A stretch of DNA of 64,000 bases from Eubacteriales bacterium (GCA_030533405.1 JAUNJF010000001.1:124001-188000); one strand, 5' to 3'. Counted from the first letter of the stretch, positions 1 through 9,058 are shown. Made by a program: numbers and translations. Notes: a model not told the origin generated them from the sequence alone.

Positions 1-690
1 TTAATGCAGTCTTTTATGTTATTGGATTATATGAAAGACAAAAAAATTGTGCTATTTAATGTGGATATCTTAAGTAAAAAGGTTTCAAAGCACGATCGGA
101 ATGATTTTCCTTTGGTTGGTGATGCTGCAAGTATTACAATAGTTGAGAATGATGTAGCGGAAAAAGACATTGATTTTCGTATTTTCACAAATGGGAAAGA
201 CAGAGATGCATTGATTATTCCGGCCGGTGGGTTTGCAATGCCATCAAATTTAGAAACCTCTGTTATGAAAAAGACAGATGATGGTAATGAAAGATGTTTA
301 GATAATTTACATATGGATGGTGCAGAGGTGTTTAGCTTTGTTCAGACGAAGGTGCCACCAATGATTGATGAGACGTTTAAAGAACTTAATATACAGAAAG
401 ATGATATAGATTATTATTTGTTTCATCAACCGAATAAGTTTATGTTAAAAAAGCTCGCGGATAAAATTGGGGTTCCACACGAAAAACTATTTATGAATGT
501 AGTAGAAAACTATGGAAATCCAAGCGGGGTATCAATACCAATTAATATTATTCACAATTTAGGAAAAGAAATGACAGAGAAAAAAAGCAAGTGTTGTTTG
601 TCTGCATTTGGATCTGGTTTGACTTGGGGAATGATGCTTTTGGAATTAGGTCATTTGGACTTTTGTGAAATGATAGAATCCGATTTGTAG
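1..690 (+). CDS. Ketoacyl-ACP synthase III-like protein, 3' part (5' end outside window)
   Basis: The reading frame is open to the left edge, so about the C-terminal 229 residues of a thiolase-fold condensing enzyme are present. The late part carries the catalytic His region FHQPNKFMLKKLA and the Asn region NYGNPSGVSIPIN, which are the His and Asn landmarks of FabH/KAS III proteins; the active-site Cys would lie upstream of the window. Such enzymes join an acyl thioester to an acyl group on an acyl carrier protein, or transfer an acyl group to another acceptor. It is followed after 15 bp by an adenylating enzyme and two carrier proteins, so a dedicated non-housekeeping pathway is likely rather than bulk fatty acid synthesis. 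Substrate cannot be read from the sequence. Confidence 0.8.
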   Translation, partial: LMQSFMLLDYMKDKKIVLFNVDILSKKVSKHDRNDFPLVGDAASITIVENDVAEKDIDFRIFTNGKDRDALIIPAGGFAMPSNLETSVMKKTDDGNERCLDNLHMDGAEVFSFVQTKVPPMIDETFKELNIQKDDIDYYLFHQPNKFMLKKLADKIGVPHEKLFMNVVENYGNPSGVSIPINIIHNLGKEMTEKKSKCCLSAFGSGLTWGMMLLELGHLDFCEMIESDL

Positions 691-705
691 GAGGAGGAAT
701 GGAGA

Positions 706-2238
706 TTGCGTAATAATTTGGCAAAATTGTTTGAAAATACGGTTAATAAATATGCTGATAAAATTTGTGTAGTTGATAAGGATGAACAATTGACGTTTTC
801 TGTATTGAGAGAAAGAGGACGTAGAATTGCAACATATATTTTACAAACAAAATATGGAGAAAAAAACAAACCTATTGCGGTTTTTTTGCCAAAATGCAAA
901 GAAGTATATGAAATTAATATCGCATGTATATATAGTGGTAATATTTTCATGAATTTAGATGTAAAAACCCCAATGGCAAGAATTCATAACATTATTGATT
1001 TAATTCAGCCAGGATTAATTGTTACCAATCATCAGTATATAGATATAATTCAAAATGAGAACGTTGGAGTAGATGTTGTTTGTATCGAGGAACTTTTGAA
1101 CACAGAGTTGTATCCAGATGATACATTACTAATGAAACGTCAAAAAGAAATGATTGATACGGATCCGTTATGTATAATTAATACATCTGGTTCTACGGGA
1201 ACACCAAAAGGTGTTGTGTTAAATCATAGAAGTTTTTTTGATTTTTTGGATTGGTCAGTTGAAACATTTGGATTTGATGGAAGCGAAAAAATTGGTGCGC
1301 TATCTCCAGTCGTGTTCGATATATATGACTATGAATTCTGTTTAATGATTGCAAAGGGATCTACGATTGTTTTATTAGATAATGGATTGGCAATGTTTCC
1401 AGCTAAATTATTGACTTATATGCAGGAACAAGAGATTAATTTTATTTTTTGGGTTCCGTCAATTATGGTAAATATTGCAAATATGGACTTATTGTCAAAA
1501 ATATCGTTAAATAGTTTAAGAACTGTTTGGTTTGCAGGAGAAGTATTTCCAACTAAACAATTTAATTATTGGAAGAAACAACTTCCTCAAACAGTGTTTG
1601 CAAATTTGTATGGACCAATAGAAATCACACTAGATTGTACATATTATATTGTGGATCGAGAATTTGATGACAGTGAACCGCTTCCAATTGGATATGCCTG
1701 TGAAAATACAGATGTTTTACTACTAAATGAGGATGATGAATTATGTAAGGATGGAGAGATTGGTGAGATATGTGTCAGAGGAACATCTCTTGCGATGGGA
1801 TATTATAACAATCCCCAAAAAACAGATCAAGCTTTTGTTCAAAATCCACTTAATAAATCGTATCCAGAGTTGATTTATCGAACGGGAGATCTAGCATTTG
1901 TTAATGGGCGAAAAGAAATTGTTTTCAAAGGAAGAAAAGATAGTTTAATAAAACACATGGGATATAGAATAGAATTAGGAGAAATAGAACACGTTTTGAT
2001 TGATTCTTTGGGCATTGTAAAATATGCATGTGTAGTTTATCAATATGAAAAGAAAGCAATAACACTCTTTTATGAGAAAGAGAATAGTGTTACAGAAGTA
2101 GAGATTCGAAAAGCGTTAGCTAAAGTATTTCCAAAGTATATGATTCCAACAGTTTATTATTGTATGGAAGAATTGCCTAGAAATACAAATGGAAAAATAG
2201 ACAGACTTATGTTATCAAAAAAAGTAAATGAGGGGTAA
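706..2238 (+). CDS. AMP-forming adenylating enzyme (amino acid/acyl adenylation domain, DltA-like)
   Basis: This 510-residue ANL-superfamily enzyme activates a carboxylate with ATP, probably loading it onto the carrier protein encoded next. Visible motifs are the P-loop-like NTSGSTGTPKGVVLNHR near residue 155, the YRTGDL motif near residue 389, the hinge/core GYRIELGEIE near residue 420, and the C-terminal LPRNTNGKIDR with the catalytic Lys. The layout resembles stand-alone amino acid adenylation domains such as DltA more than acyl-CoA synthetases. The start is TTG at 706: an ATG at 699 is out of frame and stops after four codons, while GAGGAGG at 690-696 is well spaced for the TTG. Only 6 bp separate it from the acyl carrier protein gene. 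The substrate is unknown. Confidence 0.85.
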   Translation: MRNNLAKLFENTVNKYADKICVVDKDEQLTFSVLRERGRRIATYILQTKYGEKNKPIAVFLPKCKEVYEINIACIYSGNIFMNLDVKTPMARIHNIIDLIQPGLIVTNHQYIDIIQNENVGVDVVCIEELLNTELYPDDTLLMKRQKEMIDTDPLCIINTSGSTGTPKGVVLNHRSFFDFLDWSVETFGFDGSEKIGALSPVVFDIYDYEFCLMIAKGSTIVLLDNGLAMFPAKLLTYMQEQEINFIFWVPSIMVNIANMDLLSKISLNSLRTVWFAGEVFPTKQFNYWKKQLPQTVFANLYGPIEITLDCTYYIVDREFDDSEPLPIGYACENTDVLLLNEDDELCKDGEIGEICVRGTSLAMGYYNNPQKTDQAFVQNPLNKSYPELIYRTGDLAFVNGRKEIVFKGRKDSLIKHMGYRIELGEIEHVLIDSLGIVKYACVVYQYEKKAITLFYEKENSVTEVEIRKALAKVFPKYMIPTVYYCMEELPRNTNGKIDRLMLSKKVNEG

Positions 2239-2244
2239 ATAATT

Positions 2245-2466
2245 ATGGAGAAAATACTTGAAATATTACATGAAATAAGACCAGAGTTTGATTTTGGTGA
2301 AAGCGATAATTATATTGAGGATGGGTTGTTGGATTCGTTTGATATTGTTTCGCTTATTTCTATTATTGAGGAAACATACAATATTAACATTGACGGATTA
2401 GATGTTATTCCAGAAAATTTTGCTACTTGTTCGGCTATAGCTTCATTAGTGGAAAAATATAAATAA
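2245..2466 (+). CDS. Acyl carrier protein (first of two)
   Basis: A 73-residue acidic carrier protein. The LLDSFD motif near residue 31 gives the Ser that would receive 4'-phosphopantetheine; the four-helix pattern and hydrophobic VSLISIIEE helix II fit the PP-binding family. It lies directly after the adenylating enzyme, as DltC follows DltA, so that enzyme is its probable loader. The family call is firm; the cargo is an inference from context only. Confidence 0.85.
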   Translation: MEKILEILHEIRPEFDFGESDNYIEDGLLDSFDIVSLISIIEETYNINIDGLDVIPENFATCSAIASLVEKYK

Positions 2467-2470
2467 GAAT

Positions 2471-3277
2471 ATGGAAAAAAGAAGAAAAGTTATAAATAAT
2501 TCACTTGGAAATATAAAAAAAACAAACTGTTTTATTTCATTAGACGATATAGAAAAACAGATTAAAAATAAAAGAATGGATGTCGTATATGATGATAGCA
2601 TTGTTGTGATTGTTGATAAGAGAAAGTCCTTTTTGCAAATCTATTATTTTTTGGATGAATACGATATTGATTTTATTAATTGGGAAGAAATAAAAAATCG
2701 ATTAACAACATATAAAGACATCGTGATTAATGTAGTAGGAAAAAATATTAGTGAAAAAAATATTGTGGCAGAAAAATTAGGATTTTCATTTTATAAAAAG
2801 TATGTCAGAAAGCAATTTATTAACAAAGAAAAGAAAAAGTATAGAGAGCTTATGGATGTATTAATTGCCAATCAAAAAGATTGCGAAAAAATATATGACA
2901 TGTTGTATTCTTCCTTTGACGTATTATCAGATGATTTAGTTAATAAAGAAGAATTGAAAGATATGATTAATCAAAACCATGTTTTGAAAATTGAAATTCA
3001 AAACGAAATACAGGGCGTTTTCTTATATGAAGATACAGGGGTAAGGTCTTATGCTAGAGCAATTTGTATTGCTGAAAAATACAGAAACAATGTATTAGGA
3101 TACTCACTGTTTGCAAAGTATAATAACCTTCATGTAGATTCAACCAAAATATTTAGTTTGTGGGTGGATCAAGCCAATGATGATGTGTTAAAGCTTCATA
3201 ATACTTTTGGATATGTTGAGGATGGATTAGAAAATTATATTTATGTAAGAGAGAAGGATGATTGTTGTGAAAAATAA
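2471..3277 (+). CDS. GNAT-like acyltransferase, probable carrier-linked
   Basis: A 268-residue protein. The C-terminal half (about residues 120-260) looks like a GNAT fold: a central segment with ARAICIAEKYRNNVLGYSLF corresponds to the acyl-CoA/ACP binding loop and following helix, and HNTFGYVEDG matches the common late motif of an aromatic residue after Gly. The N-terminal 110 residues are Lys-rich and unrecognised; they may be a second, degenerate GNAT half. It sits between two carrier protein genes, which suggests that it uses acyl-ACP as donor and might N-acylate a sugar precursor, a role comparable to PseH. It overlaps the next gene by 11 bp. I did not recognise a specific family and the function is inferred. 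Confidence 0.55.
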   Translation: MEKRRKVINNSLGNIKKTNCFISLDDIEKQIKNKRMDVVYDDSIVVIVDKRKSFLQIYYFLDEYDIDFINWEEIKNRLTTYKDIVINVVGKNISEKNIVAEKLGFSFYKKYVRKQFINKEKKKYRELMDVLIANQKDCEKIYDMLYSSFDVLSDDLVNKEELKDMINQNHVLKIEIQNEIQGVFLYEDTGVRSYARAICIAEKYRNNVLGYSLFAKYNNLHVDSTKIFSLWVDQANDDVLKLHNTFGYVEDGLENYIYVREKDDCCEK

Positions 3278-3563
3278 AATTGAGAAAATTATGCAGGAAG
3301 CAATTTTAGAACTTAATGAACAAATGGATGAGGAGAAAAAATTGTCTTATGACAAAGAATTGCGATTAATAGGAAAAAGTGCAGCAGTAGATTCAATGGA
3401 ATTTGTTACGTTGATTAGTATTATCGAGGAATGTATTGCAGATGAACTAGACATTGATATTCGTATTGTTTCAGATCGCGCTTTTTCAAAAGAAAGAAGT
3501 CCATTTTATTCAGTTAGTACATTAGAAGATTTTATTATTGAGTTAATTGAAGAGGAAGAATAA
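3267..3563 (+). CDS. Acyl carrier protein-like (second of two)
   Basis: About 98 residues, somewhat longer than a classical ACP. The motif VDSMEFVTLISIIEE near residue 43 supplies the candidate phosphopantetheine Ser. GTG at 3267 is preferred over ATG at 3258 because GAGAAGG at 3251-3257 is nine bases upstream of the GTG but abuts the ATG. Its stop overlaps the start of the SDR gene by one base, so the two are probably translationally coupled. A second carrier next to a reductase suggests that it carries a keto intermediate. It is diverged from the first carrier protein rather than a recent duplicate. Confidence 0.7.
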   Translation: MKNKIEKIMQEAILELNEQMDEEKKLSYDKELRLIGKSAAVDSMEFVTLISIIEECIADELDIDIRIVSDRAFSKERSPFYSVSTLEDFIIELIEEEE

Positions 3564-4258
3564 TGATAATTGTAATAACAGGAACGCATAAAGGAATAGG
3601 AAAGCGTATGGCAGAGTATTATTTGAAAAATGGTCATACGGTGATTGGATGTAGTAGGCATGAAAGCACAATCGAATTAGAGGGCTATACTCATTTTGTT
3701 GTAGATATTTGTGAGGATGAACAGGTTGTTAAATTTGCGAGTGCGGTGCGCAAACAATTTGGAAAGATAGATGCATTGATTAATAACGCAGGTATTGCAT
3801 CTATGAACCATTTCTTGATGACGCCTATTGAGACTTCAATGAAGTTGATGGATGTAAATTATTTTGGTGGTTTGCGTTGTATTCGTGCGTTTATTAATTT
3901 GTTGAAAAAATCTGAACATCCAAGAATTATTAATTTTTCCACAGTTGCTGTGCCATTTAATCTAGATGGAGAAATGTCATATGCTTCTTCTAAGTCGGCA
4001 GTAGAAAGCATGACAAAAATATTAGCAAAAGAGTTAGCTACTTTTAGTGTTACAGTAAATGCGGTTGGTCCGACACCTATTCAAACTGATTTGATTGCAA
4101 AAGTTCCTCAGGAAAAATTACAAAGGTTATTAGATAATCAAGCGATACATAGATTTGGTCAATTTGAGGATGTTATCAATGTTATTGATTTTTATTTAAA
4201 TGAGAGAAGTGATTTTATTACAGGACAGATTGTTTATTTGGGAGGTGTAAATCATTGA
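3563..4258 (+). CDS. Short-chain dehydrogenase/reductase (FabG-like)
   Basis: This 231-residue Rossmann-fold oxidoreductase has the N-terminal cofactor loop TGTHKGIG (family TGxxxGxG), the NNAG motif near residue 73, a catalytic Ser in NFSTVA, and the YASSK motif (Tyr and Lys of the active site) near residue 139. FabG-type enzymes reduce 3-oxoacyl-ACP with NADPH, which fits the KAS III-like and carrier proteins upstream. The upstream carrier gene's TAA shares a base with this ATG, and the downstream ligase begins 4 bp before its stop, so translational coupling is likely. A sugar or alcohol substrate cannot be excluded. Confidence 0.8.
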   Translation: MIIVITGTHKGIGKRMAEYYLKNGHTVIGCSRHESTIELEGYTHFVVDICEDEQVVKFASAVRKQFGKIDALINNAGIASMNHFLMTPIETSMKLMDVNYFGGLRCIRAFINLLKKSEHPRIINFSTVAVPFNLDGEMSYASSKSAVESMTKILAKELATFSVTVNAVGPTPIQTDLIAKVPQEKLQRLLDNQAIHRFGQFEDVINVIDFYLNERSDFITGQIVYLGGVNH

Positions 4259-5583
4259 AAATTGATCATATATTAGAAAATATTAGCAATAACAAAGATA
4301 AACTTGCCATTGCGTCAGCAGGCGTTGAATATACATTTGGCGATATATTTATTGAATATGGTAATGTTAAAAAATTGTTAGATGAATATGGGATTGATGA
4401 TGGAAGAGTGGTTTCTTTAATTGCAGAGTTTTCTCCGAAATCAATTGCATTTTTTTTGGCGTTGATTGAAAGAAATACTATTATTGTGCCAATATCAAGA
4501 ACGATTAAAAATATCGAAGGTTATATCAGAATATCAGAAAGTGAATTCGTTATAGATCTAAGGGAAGAAGTAAAAATTGAAGCAACAAAGCAAACGGTTA
4601 CTCATTCTATGTTAAAAGAGTTAATTGATGCCAAAACTGCGGGATTGATTCTTTTTTCGTCTGGGACAACGGGTGAGCCTAAAGCTGCACTACATGATTT
4701 AAGTCATTTGATGAAAAAATTTGAAAAACCAGGAAAAGTGCTAAGTACTGTTACGTTTTTACTTTTTGATCATATTGGAGGCTTTAATACAATGATGCAT
4801 TCTTTGGCTAGCGGAAGTATGATTGCAACATTAAAGGAAAGAAGTCCAGAAGAGGTATGTAGAGTGATTGAGAAATACGATATTGAACTGTTACCAACTT
4901 CTCCGACTTTTTTGAACATGATTATATTAAGTCGTGTATATGAAAGATTTGATTTGTCTAGTTTGAAAATTGTTTCTTATGGGACAGAGCCGATGCCAGA
5001 ATCTACGCTAAAAAAGATGCATGAAATATTACCTAATGTAAAAATGAAACAGACATATGGCCTTTCTGAAGTAGGAATTATGGCTACAAAATCGGAAAAT
5101 TCAGAATCTTTATGGATGAAGTTGGGTGGCGAAGGTTTTGAAACAAAAATTGAAGATGACATTTTGTATATTCGAGCAGAATCCGCAATGAAAGGTTACT
5201 TGAATGCGCCATCTCCGTTTGATGATCAGGGCTGGTTCAATACAAAAGACAAAGTTGAAATTAAGGGCGAATATATTCGAATTCTTGGTAGAACAACAGA
5301 TTTAATAAATGTTGGTGGGGAGAAAGTGTATCCGAATGAAGTTGAAAGTGCATTGTTGTGTGTAGATGGTGTAAAGGATGTATTTGTTTATGGAGAAGAT
5401 AATCCTATAACAGGTAAAAGTGTGATTGCACAAGTATGTGTTGATGAAAGTAATAATAATCGAGATTTCATAAAGAAATTAAGACGATATTGTGGACAGG
5501 AATTAGAAGCATATAAGAGACCAGTGAAATATATACTGAAAGAACAGGCATTTTCGGGTGAGAGATTTAAGAAGAAAAGATAG
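4255..5583 (+). CDS. AMP-forming acyl-ACP/acyl-CoA synthetase-like enzyme
   Basis: A second ANL-superfamily enzyme, 442 residues, shorter than the first. Motifs: LILFSSGTTGEPKAALHD near residue 137, QTYGLSE near residue 265 and GRTTDLINVGGEKVYPNEVE near residue 344, followed by a short C-terminal domain ending in FSGERFKKKR where the catalytic Lys normally stands after a G(K/R) pattern. The start is TTG at 4255, inside the end of the SDR gene, with GGAGG at 4241-4245. Two different adenylating enzymes and two carriers imply two loaded substrates or a load-and-transfer step. The substrate is unknown. Confidence 0.8.
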   Translation: MKIDHILENISNNKDKLAIASAGVEYTFGDIFIEYGNVKKLLDEYGIDDGRVVSLIAEFSPKSIAFFLALIERNTIIVPISRTIKNIEGYIRISESEFVIDLREEVKIEATKQTVTHSMLKELIDAKTAGLILFSSGTTGEPKAALHDLSHLMKKFEKPGKVLSTVTFLLFDHIGGFNTMMHSLASGSMIATLKERSPEEVCRVIEKYDIELLPTSPTFLNMIILSRVYERFDLSSLKIVSYGTEPMPESTLKKMHEILPNVKMKQTYGLSEVGIMATKSENSESLWMKLGGEGFETKIEDDILYIRAESAMKGYLNAPSPFDDQGWFNTKDKVEIKGEYIRILGRTTDLINVGGEKVYPNEVESALLCVDGVKDVFVYGEDNPITGKSVIAQVCVDESNNNRDFIKKLRRYCGQELEAYKRPVKYILKEQAFSGERFKKKR

Positions 5584-5600
5584 TGTATGAGGTTTGCTGC

Positions 5601-6275
5601 ATGTGTGATTTAAAAACAGAAGAAAAATGTGTGAATATTTATTCTTTTGATCCGATAGATTCAAGATTATATTATATTGTAATGAATGATATGGCAATAA
5701 TTGTTGATCCTTGTGTTTCTTGGAAAATGTTTAATGAACTAACAAGTAAAGGTGTGAAATGTGCTACAATTATTTTAACACACGAACATTACGATCATAT
5801 TTCGGGTGTAAATTGGTTTCGTGAAAACTTTGAAAATGTTTCTGTTTTATGTTCAAAAAAATGCTCTCAAATGATAATGAATGCTCATAAAAATTTATCA
5901 GCATTTTCAAATGTATTATATATGGATAAAGAGATGGATAAATCGCTTGAAGAGTATGGGTGGGATTTGAATTATACTTGTTATGCAGACGAAACCTTTG
6001 AAGATGAAATGGAATTTGATTGGGAAGGACATCATTTTTTCTTAAAGGAAACACCAGGCCATTCTCCAGGAAGTATTTGCATTATAATGGATAACAAATA
6101 TTTATTTTCGGGAGATACGTTGGTGACTGGACATCCGACGATTACAAGACTTCCAGGAGGAAGTAAAAAAGAGTTTAAGGAAATTACGATTCCGTATCTG
6201 AAGACATTAAACCCAGAATTGATGGTTTATCCAGGTCATGGAGAACCACAGAAGTTAAAAGAATTTAATTTGTAG
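5601..6275 (+). CDS. Metallo-beta-lactamase-fold hydrolase (glyoxalase II-like)
   Basis: About 224 residues with the full metal-binding set: THEHYDH near residue 56, GHSPGS near residue 154, SGDTL near residue 173 and PGHGEP near the C-terminus. This is the hydroxyacylglutathione hydrolase-like branch, which often cleaves thioesters. In an operon of carrier-bound acyl groups it may release or edit an acyl thioester. ATG at 5601 is preferred because GAGG at 5589-5592 is correctly spaced; an in-frame GTG at 5583 overlaps the preceding stop but has no clear ribosome site. It ends the operon; no terminator is visible before the following remnant. Confidence 0.75.
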   Translation: MCDLKTEEKCVNIYSFDPIDSRLYYIVMNDMAIIVDPCVSWKMFNELTSKGVKCATIILTHEHYDHISGVNWFRENFENVSVLCSKKCSQMIMNAHKNLSAFSNVLYMDKEMDKSLEEYGWDLNYTCYADETFEDEMEFDWEGHHFFLKETPGHSPGSICIIMDNKYLFSGDTLVTGHPTITRLPGGSKKEFKEITIPYLKTLNPELMVYPGHGEPQKLKEFNL

Positions 6276-6300
6276 ACATCATGAAAAGGAAGTACAGTAT

Positions 6301-6783
6301 TTGTCGGATTCCTTTACGAAGAAAACCGAGGAACCTGAGTTAGAAGTGAAGGTTACGGTATACAATATCAATGTTGGAAATAACAAGTCGTTTATAGAGA
6401 AATGTTCGGTGCTTCGAGAATATATGATTTTTGTGGATAAGGTGCGAGAATGTGTAGCAAGCGGGGTAAATTTGGAAGAAGCTATTGACCTATCGATAGA
6501 CGAGTGTATTCGTGAAAACGTATTAAAAGAGTTTCTGTCACAGCGCGGAAATGAGGTGAGGAAAGTGATGACTTTAGATTATACATGGGAAAAAAGAGAA
6601 GAGTTAATTCGTGAGGAAGAACGTGAAGAAGGTCGAAAAGAAGGTCGTGAAGAAGGAGAAATCAATAAACTCATTAACTTGATTCAGAAAAAACTAGAAA
6701 AAGGAAAAAGTTTTGCGCAGATTGCCGATGAGATAGAGGAAGAGGAAGCTGTTGTAAAGGATTTGATTACGAAATATTTATAA
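6301..6783 (+). pseudogene. Rpn-type PD-(D/E)XK nuclease/transposase, C-terminal remnant
   Basis: The 160-residue frame matches, from memory, the C-terminal half of Rpn family recombination-promoting nucleases common in Lachnospiraceae: a segment like NLEEAIDLSIDECIRENVL followed by a low-complexity Glu/Arg/Gly stretch (REEEREEGRKEGREEGE) and a terminal helical region. The N-terminal nuclease domain with its PD-(D/E)XK residues is absent, and the frame starts with a TTG lacking the expected upstream domain. The simplest reading is a truncated gene without nuclease activity. It could still be translated as a small coiled-coil protein. A second, shorter remnant lies just after pseC (13334-13443). 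Confidence 0.65.
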
Positions 6784-6820
6784 TTTCCAGTTGAGTTAGA
6801 CAGGATATTAATTTTTGAAG

Positions 6821-6858
6821 GGTATATAATCAAATGTTTTTGATTATATACCTTTTTT
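6821..6858 (+). terminator. Rho-independent terminator
   Basis: A 14-bp perfect stem (GGTATATAATCAAA pairing with its complement) closes a 4-base loop and is followed by six T. It separates the acyl operon and Rpn remnant from the pse block. Confidence 0.85.
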
Positions 6859-6888
6859 GGGACAAGTAGTCCAATATGAAATTTTTCG

Positions 6889-6916
6889 TTGCGAAATGAT
6901 GGAGAAAGAGTATAAA
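6889..6916 (+). promoter_or_regulatory. Probable sigma-A promoter for pseG
   Basis: TTGCGA at 6889-6894 and TATAAA at 6911-6916 with a 16-bp spacer lie 34 bp upstream of the pseG start and downstream of a terminator. A flagellar sigma-D alternative was considered and not supported. Confidence 0.5.
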
Positions 6917-6949
6917 TTTGTCGATATGTAAGTTAGGGAGAAGATAGCT

Positions 6950-7993
6950 ATGCAAAAACACATTTACATCCGAGCAGATGGCAACGAGATGATTGCAACT
7001 GGCCATATTATGCGTTGTTTATCTGTGGCGAATCAATTGAAAAAATGGAATATTGAGGTCACATTTTTGGTAGCCGATGATCGTCCGAGAGCGTTGATTG
7101 AGAGTCGAGGATTTTCTATTGATGTGTTGAATACGGTGTGGAATGACTTGGATACAGAGACGGAAATCATATGCGATTATGTGAAAGAAAATCAGGTGGA
7201 AATTCTTTTGTTAGATTCTTATTTTGTGACAAAAGATTATTTGCAAAAGCTCTCACAATGTACTAAAATAGTATATATTGATGATTTATGCGCATTTGCA
7301 TATTCCGTGCATACTTTGGTGAATTATTATGTTTTTGGCGACATAGAGAATTATCACAAAAAGTATGCTGAAGAGGCGGTCGATATGCCTCACATTTTAA
7401 TCGGTGGAAGCTATATTCCACTAAGAGAAGAATTTGCTTATCAACCGTTTGAAGTGCGGGAAGAGGCAAGCAAGGTTTTGATTACAACGGGAGGTACCGA
7501 CCAGTTAAATGTGGCAGGTAATATTTTAGAGCGTGTGATCCATGACGATTCCTGTATGGAACTGGATTATCATGTAATTGTGGGATGCTTTAATCAGAAT
7601 AAGGAGCATTTATATGCTTTATCTGAGAGACACTCTAATATATATCTACATGAGAATGTGACCAATATGTCAGAGTGGATGCGATTATGTGATATCGCAA
7701 TCTCTGCAGGTGGAACAACATTGTATGAGCTTGGTGCCTGTGGAATTCCAACCATATGCCTTGAAATTGCCTCCAATCAGGAGGGAGCAGTAGCGTGGGA
7801 ACAGCGAGATTATATGACGTATGCGGGGAATGCCTGCAAGAATATGGAAGTGTGCATGAAGAATTGTTTGGAAGGGCTTCGACAGTATGTGAGCGATTAT
7901 GAGCTTCGATTGAGAAGGTCAAACAGAATACAGGAATTAATTGATGGAAATGGAGCAAGAAGAATTGCTAAATATATAGAGACAATGTTTTGA
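6950..7993 (+). CDS. pseG: UDP-2,4-diacetamido-2,4,6-trideoxy-beta-L-altropyranose hydrolase
   Basis: This 347-residue GT-B-fold hydrolase removes UDP from the altropyranose intermediate, the fourth step of pseudaminic acid synthesis. The N-terminus has RADGNEMIATGHIMRCLSVA, whose GH pair contains the family's catalytic His, and the C-terminal half has the nucleotide-binding region ISAGGTTLYELGACGIPTICLE. It has the usual PseG length without the acetyltransferase domain fused in some species. A ribosome site (GGGAGAA) lies just upstream. It is 27 bp from pseB, in the same direction. Confidence is high because pseB and pseC are adjacent. Confidence 0.88.
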   Translation: MQKHIYIRADGNEMIATGHIMRCLSVANQLKKWNIEVTFLVADDRPRALIESRGFSIDVLNTVWNDLDTETEIICDYVKENQVEILLLDSYFVTKDYLQKLSQCTKIVYIDDLCAFAYSVHTLVNYYVFGDIENYHKKYAEEAVDMPHILIGGSYIPLREEFAYQPFEVREEASKVLITTGGTDQLNVAGNILERVIHDDSCMELDYHVIVGCFNQNKEHLYALSERHSNIYLHENVTNMSEWMRLCDIAISAGGTTLYELGACGIPTICLEIASNQEGAVAWEQRDYMTYAGNACKNMEVCMKNCLEGLRQYVSDYELRLRRSNRIQELIDGNGARRIAKYIETMF

Positions 7994-8020
7994 TTTTAGT
8001 GGTATACATGGAGGGTAAAA

Positions 8021-9010
8021 ATGCTAAACGATAAAACGATTTTAATTACAGGTGGAACAGGATCATTCGGTAAGAAATTTTTAGAGATGATATTTGCAAA
8101 GTATAACCCGAAGAAGGTTATCATTTATTCTCGTGATGAGTTTAAGCAAAGTGTGATGCAAACAGAATATAAAGATAAGATTGATATGAGCAAAGTGCGT
8201 TTCTTTATCGGTGATGTAAGAGATAAGGATCGTTTGTATCGTGCGTTTGATGGTGTGGATTACGTGATTCATGCAGCTGCAATGAAACAGGTGCCAACCT
8301 GTGAATACAATCCAATGGAGGCAATTAAGACGAATATTCATGGTGCGCAGAATGTGATTGATGCAGCGCTTGACCGCGGTGTGAAAAAGGTCGTTGCACT
8401 TTCAACAGATAAGGCAGTAAATCCGATTAATTTGTACGGTGGAACAAAATTAGTTTCTGACAAATTATTTATTGCAGCAAATGCATATAGTGGAGATCAC
8501 GGCACGGTATTTTCTGTTGTTCGTTATGGAAATGTGGCAGGTAGCCGTGGTTCTGTTATTCCGATTTGGCAAAAGATTATCGAAGATGGTGGTACAACGC
8601 TTGGCGTAACCGATATGCGTATGACAAGATTTTGGATTACATTAGAGCAGGGGGTTGAGCTTGTATTTAAAGCATTAGAGGAATCACGAGGTGGTGAGAC
8701 CTACATTTCTAAGATTCCTTCTTTCCATATTGGAGATTTGGCAAAGGCAATGTTGCCAGATTGTGAGATTGATGAGTTTGGTATCCGTGAGGGTGAGAAA
8801 CTTCATGAGGTTATGGTTACCAAGGACGACTCGCGTTCAACTTATGAGTATGACAAGCATTATATTATTTATCCAAACTATACATGGTCGAAAGATAGCG
8901 ATATCTTACCAGGTGGTAAGCCAGTGGAGGATGGATTTGAATATAATTCCGGTAACAATACAGAGTGGTTAGACGTTGAAGGTTTGAAGGAAGCATTAAA
9001 ACATATGTAA
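8021..9010 (+). CDS. pseB: UDP-GlcNAc 4,6-dehydratase (inverting)
   Basis: A 329-residue extended SDR that converts UDP-GlcNAc to the 4-keto-6-deoxy-L-arabino sugar, the first step towards pseudaminic acid. The NAD-binding loop TGGTGSFGKKF is at residue 10; the active region STDKAVNPINLYGGTK holds the Lys that replaces the usual Tyr in this family, and the length is typical. The C-terminal part, with the terminal EGLKEAL helix, also fits PseB/FlaA1. It is preceded by GGAGG at 8011-8015 and followed by a terminator at 9018-9051. Confidence 0.92.
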   Translation: MLNDKTILITGGTGSFGKKFLEMIFAKYNPKKVIIYSRDEFKQSVMQTEYKDKIDMSKVRFFIGDVRDKDRLYRAFDGVDYVIHAAAMKQVPTCEYNPMEAIKTNIHGAQNVIDAALDRGVKKVVALSTDKAVNPINLYGGTKLVSDKLFIAANAYSGDHGTVFSVVRYGNVAGSRGSVIPIWQKIIEDGGTTLGVTDMRMTRFWITLEQGVELVFKALEESRGGETYISKIPSFHIGDLAKAMLPDCEIDEFGIREGEKLHEVMVTKDDSRSTYEYDKHYIIYPNYTWSKDSDILPGGKPVEDGFEYNSGNNTEWLDVEGLKEALKHM

Positions 9011-9017
9011 GGATAAT

Positions 9018-9051
9018 AGCCAGTTTTGTGCGAGCAAAATTGGCTGTTTTT
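9018..9051 (+). terminator. Rho-independent terminator after pseB
   Basis: A 10-bp perfect stem (AGCCAGTTTT with AAAATTGGCT, one G-T) around an 8-base loop is followed by GTTTTT. It would separate pseG-pseB from the glycosyltransferase genes. Confidence 0.8.
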
Positions 9052-9058
9052 ACATAAT

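Noticed and set aside
6900-6950. Flagellar sigma-D promoter for pseG (GTCGATAT at about 6919)
   Set aside because: No TAAA element lies about 15 bp upstream of it; a sigma-A-like pair fits the spacing better.
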